Positions 6,543-7,650 of a stretch of 7,650 bases of DNA are shown piece after piece. Location of the stretch: the NCBI GenBank assembly GCA_003251995.1, contig QKDT01000048.1:1-7650 (forward strand), given 5' to 3'. Within the stretch, counting starts at the first letter, position 1. Every line of letters begins with the position of its first letter. The position numbers and the translations under genes are program-made. The DNA comes from Desulfovibrio desulfuricans. GTDB lineage: Bacteria; Desulfobacterota; Desulfovibrionia; Desulfovibrionales; Desulfovibrionaceae. Under the pieces are notes generated by a model. That model was not told the origin of the DNA, did not search any database, and saw nothing but the letters and a program-made list of their open reading frames with translations.

Positions 6543-7040
6543 ATGCCGCAAGTGGTCATTCTTATGGGTTCAAAGTCTGACGAAGAAAAAGTCAGCCCCT
6601 GCGTAGACGTTTTGAAAAGCCTTGGCGTGAGCTGCGTTATCACGGTCAGCTCCGCGCACCGTACCCCTGAACGCACCGAAGAACTGGTGCGCCGTTACGA
6701 AGCTGAAGGCGCGCGCGTGTTTATCTGCGCCGCTGGCATGGCTGCCCATCTGGCGGGTGCCGTGGCTGCCCGCACCACTCGCCCTGTGATTGGCATTCCC
6801 ATTTCAAGCGCTGCCTTGTGTGGCATGGACGCGCTTTTTGCCACGGTGCAAATGCCTCCCGGATTCCCGGTTGCCACAGTGGCGTTGGACAAAGCTGGTG
6901 CCCGTAACGCCGCATGGATGGCAGCCCAGATTCTTGCCGTGGCGGATCCGGCCCTCGATGAACGCATTGCAGCAGCCCGTGCAAAAATGCGTGAAGAAGT
7001 TGAAAAAGCCGGGGACGAAATCAGCCGCAAGTACGCCTAG
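6543..7040 (+). CDS. purE: Phosphoribosylaminoimidazole carboxylase catalytic subunit, PurE class I type
   Basis: Class I PurE is N5-CAIR mutase: it moves the carboxyl group of N5-CAIR to C4 to form CAIR, step 6 of IMP synthesis, and normally needs PurK to make its substrate. The 165 residues match the family length. Visible motifs are ILMGSKSD (6-13), SSAHRTPER (36-44) with His39 aligning with the catalytic histidine of E. coli PurE, CAAGMAAHLAG (62-72), PVIGIPISS (81-89), TVQMPPGFPVATVAL (101-115) and AGARNAAWMAAQIL (118-131). The AAHL loop marks class I; class II enzymes, which carboxylate AIR directly, carry AGRSN there. The second glycine of the E. coli AGGAAHLPG loop is Met here. A purine-rich AGGAAGGTGA (6529-6538) just before the ATG is the ribosome binding site. 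No purK is in the window. Confidence 0.96.
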   Translation: MPQVVILMGSKSDEEKVSPCVDVLKSLGVSCVITVSSAHRTPERTEELVRRYEAEGARVFICAAGMAAHLAGAVAARTTRPVIGIPISSAALCGMDALFATVQMPPGFPVATVALDKAGARNAAWMAAQILAVADPALDERIAAARAKMREEVEKAGDEISRKYA

Positions 7041-7043
7041 CAT

Positions 7044-7072
7044 TTGCTGCATGGCTCAAATAGGTTTATATT
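7044..7072 (+). promoter_or_regulatory. Candidate promoter right after purE
   Basis: TTGCTG (7044-7049) and TATATT (7067-7072, 5 of 6 to the -10 consensus) are 17 bases apart and begin four bases after the purE stop. Transcription would start near 7079 and run about 115 bases to the terminator at 7150-7194. The surrounding DNA is AT-rich, so a chance match is quite possible. Confidence 0.28.
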
Positions 7073-7142
7073 TTATGTTGTAGCACCACATTAAAACCGA
7101 TCAAACCGTGACTCTTATGCGCTGATCACGACTACAACATAA
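7073..7142. repeat. 11-bp inverted repeat enclosing 48 bases, downstream of purE
   Basis: TTATGTTGTAG (7073-7083) and CTACAACATAA (7132-7142) are perfect reverse complements. Within the 48-base interior CGTGA (7107-7111) pairs with TCACG (7126-7130), and alternatively GATCA (7099-7103) with TGATC (7123-7127), so two folds compete. It could be a folded 3' UTR or small RNA, or a tiny terminal-repeat element. No clear target-site duplication is seen. Confidence 0.6.
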
Positions 7143-7149
7143 TAATTGC

Positions 7150-7194
7150 AATAAGAATCGACCACAGGCACGGCTTGTGGTCGATTCTTATTTT
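7150..7194 (+). terminator. Very strong intrinsic terminator of purDE
   Basis: A perfect 17-bp stem pairs 7150-7166 with 7176-7192 around a 9-base loop (GGCACGGCT). Four Ts (7191-7194) follow, then ACTTTT. The mirrored AT content on the other arm could give some activity on the minus strand, where it would stop transcripts from the convergent GGDEF gene. Confidence 0.92.
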
Positions 7195-7381
7195 ACTTTT
7201 TACAATTCATTGGCTATCTGGGCAGAAATACTATCGAAAAAAGATAAAAATACTTTTATTACAGTGTGCTGACAATAGAGAGTGCGAGCCTGTTGACCAT
7301 GCCATGGCTCAGAACCATATCCGTTAAACGGATGGAACACATATCTGGCGGTACCGCAGCCAGCCGCAAAACCCCTGGCTG
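7195..7381. other. AT-rich intergenic stretch with no gene seen
   Basis: The gap from purE to the GGDEF gene is 341 bases; this is its right part. No credible reading frame is present. It contains a 15-base near-palindrome, ATCCGTTAAACGGAT (7319-7333), and a minus-strand sigma-70-like pair, TTGTCA (7275-7270) and TATTTT (7252-7247), spaced by 17 bases. GCAGCCA (7356-7362) pairs with TGGCTGC (7376-7382) at the stop of the GGDEF gene, a 7-bp hairpin without a T-run. Confidence 0.5.
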
Positions 7382-7650
7382 CTACTCTGCCACGCGATCT
7401 CCATACGCAAGCCCCACAGCGCAAACCCTGTTGCGCCCGTCCTGTTTGGCACGGTACAAAGCCGTATCCGCAGCCAGAATCAGCGCGTCACAAATCTGAT
7501 TATTCTCCGCATCTTGCACTGCCCCAGGTGTAAACACCGTTGCCGCCACGCCGATGCTTATGCTCACATTGATGGTCACATTGCCAAATGGAATATCCAT
7601 CATGGCGGCAACCTGTCGCAAACGCTCGGCAAGGGCAACAGCCTCGCTCT
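7382..7650 (-). CDS. GGDEF-domain protein (probable diguanylate cyclase), C-terminal end only
   Basis: The frame runs in from the right edge on the minus strand and ends at the TAG at 7384-7382, giving about 89 residues. GGDEF domains make cyclic di-GMP from two GTP. The visible part has AERLRQVAA, then VSISIGVAA, which is the conserved SIGVA strand, and ADTALYRAKQDGRNRV, which is the closing AD-ALY-AK--GRNRV helix of the family. The GG(D/E)EF active site and any sensory domain or inhibitory RxxD site lie outside the window, so activity cannot be judged. The domain ends about 12 residues before the stop, so no EAL domain follows. The first ATG-like codon in view (TTG at 7621) is internal, not a start. 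Confidence 0.92.
   Translation of the reverse strand, partial: SEAVALAERLRQVAAMMDIPFGNVTINVSISIGVAATVFTPGAVQDAENNQICDALILAADTALYRAKQDGRNRVCAVGLAYGDRVAE

Noticed and set aside
6543..7040. PurE as a class II AIR carboxylase
   Set aside because: The diagnostic loop reads AAGMAAHLAG, the class I form, not the AGRSN form of class II.
7266..7499. A 77-codon plus-strand open frame
   Set aside because: It overlaps the GGDEF coding region in antisense, has no good Shine-Dalgarno and no recognisable motif.

Overview
The window is an ordinary-looking chromosomal segment of a GC-rich bacterium. The gene set fits a Desulfovibrio-type sulfate reducer (Desulfobacterota): a HypF hydrogenase-maturation protein, an exported FG-GAP/VCBS protein, an adjacent purD-purE pair and a GGDEF protein. 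This placement rests on protein style and gene content only and is an inference. No mobile element, CRISPR array, tRNA or rRNA was found.

Layout: (1) 1-1577, plus strand: the C-terminal two thirds of hypF, cut by the left edge. (2) 1578-1676: a short convergent gap with GC-rich hairpins. (3) 1677-3104, minus strand: an RsmF/NSUN-type RNA m5C methyltransferase whose start has no ribosome binding site. (4) 3105-3323: a divergent intergenic region with a likely plus-strand promoter, a terminator-like hairpin and a good Shine-Dalgarno. (5) 3324-5003, plus strand: a 559-residue exported protein with a TolB/LpoB-like N-terminal domain and an FG-GAP beta-propeller, closed by a strong intrinsic terminator. 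(6) 5046-5193: a purD leader with a perfect 12-bp hairpin. (7) 5194-7040, plus strand: purD and purE, probably one operon. (8) 7041-7381: an AT-rich gap with an 11-bp inverted repeat, a possible small transcript and a very strong terminator with a 17-bp stem. (9) 7382-7650, minus strand: the C-terminal end of a GGDEF-domain protein, cut by the right edge.

How the genes relate: purD and purE act at steps 2 and 6 of IMP synthesis. hypF feeds [NiFe]-hydrogenase assembly, and the methyltransferase probably modifies rRNA. The FG-GAP protein stands alone between its own promoter and terminator, and its function is unknown. I see no multi-gene novel system. The parts most worth a second look are the domain architecture of the FG-GAP protein, the possibly leaderless methyltransferase mRNA, and the structured AT-rich element after purE.
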